Shown one piece after another: positions 63,983-64,000 of a stretch of 64,000 bases of DNA. A program made the translations under genes and the position numbers. The first letter of the stretch is position 1, and every line of letters starts with the position of its first letter. Location of the stretch: the NCBI RefSeq assembly GCF_900609045.1, contig NZ_UXAV01000018.1, positions 26,445 to 90,444 on the forward strand, read 5' to 3'. Source of the DNA: Filibacter tadaridae (GTDB lineage Bacteria > Bacillota > Bacilli > Bacillales_A > Planococcaceae). A model generated the notes under the pieces. That model worked only from the letters and a program-made list of their open reading frames with translations. It had not been told where the DNA came from and searched no databases.

Positions 63983-64000
63983 ATCTTCAATTATCTAGTA

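Noticed and set aside
1..64000. Prophage, insertion sequence, rRNA or tRNA genes
   Set aside because: No transposase, integrase, phage structural gene, rRNA or tRNA pattern was seen on reading both strands, although a short tRNA could escape reading by eye.

Overview
The window reads as a chromosomal segment of a moderately low-GC Gram-positive bacterium of the Bacillales, most likely a Sporosarcina-like member of the Planococcaceae. The basis is the close resemblance of many products to Bacillus subtilis proteins (MntR, CadC/CadA, MrpA-G, MurB, NsrR/Hmp, NiaP, YclNOPQ, YwjA, HflX, SigV/RsiV, FumC), strong GGAGG-type ribosome binding sites, frequent TTG/GTG starts and dense intrinsic terminators. 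No rRNA, tRNA, phage, transposase or CRISPR gene was found. The genus is an inference from general resemblance.

Layout. 1-11.6 kb: the end of an MFS efflux pump, cardiolipin synthase, a VanY-type carboxypeptidase, a second MFS protein, a YidC insertase, several small acetyltransferases and membrane proteins, a YpuA-like secreted protein, CvfB, MntR and a 51-residue membrane protein. 11.6-17.4 kb: a double acetyltransferase, then cadC-cadA divergent from a SulP transporter and a UspA protein, with two CadC-like operators between them. 17.4-26.8 kb: a penicillin-acylase-family enzyme, the complete seven-gene mrpABCDEFG Na+/H+ antiporter operon, and a divergent gene carrying a KdpD-type USP domain. 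26.8-38.9 kb: murB, a DsbA/FrnE-type oxidoreductase, a Rieske/FAD oxidoreductase, ppaC, the nsrR-hmp nitric-oxide pair, a YkvI-like membrane protein, a DJ-1/PfpI protein, an alkyladenine glycosylase, and an exporter translationally coupled to a cysteine-free family-4-like uracil-DNA glycosylase. 38.9-49.7 kb: niaP, a yclNOPQ-type siderophore importer behind two Fur-box-like sites, a Met-rich lipoprotein, ywjA, hflX and a glyoxalase-like protein. 49.7-64 kb: putP, an acyl-CoA synthetase, a glutamate-synthase-like protein, a nitroreductase, a methyltransferase, a Dph6-like ATP pyrophosphatase, sigV-rsiV, a PCYCGC lipoprotein, fumC and an ABC exporter pair.

Functional themes are metal and iron homeostasis (MntR, CadC/CadA, Fur-type sites), Na+ and pH homeostasis (Mrp, PutP), envelope stress (SigV/RsiV, VanY, Cls) and NO detoxification.

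The least explained content is intergenic. Five arrays of short motifs (at about 0.87, 30.2, 38.9, 59.8 and 63.7 kb) differ in motif (TTGAGCGC/TTGATCGC, AAACTGT, TTATCACCG) but share a period of 20.5-21 bp, two DNA helical turns. There are also two MITE-like elements with 12-13 bp terminal inverted repeats (34.8 and 48.8 kb) and four GC-rich stem-loop repeats of two related kinds (11.5, 17.4, 47.3 and 47.4 kb).
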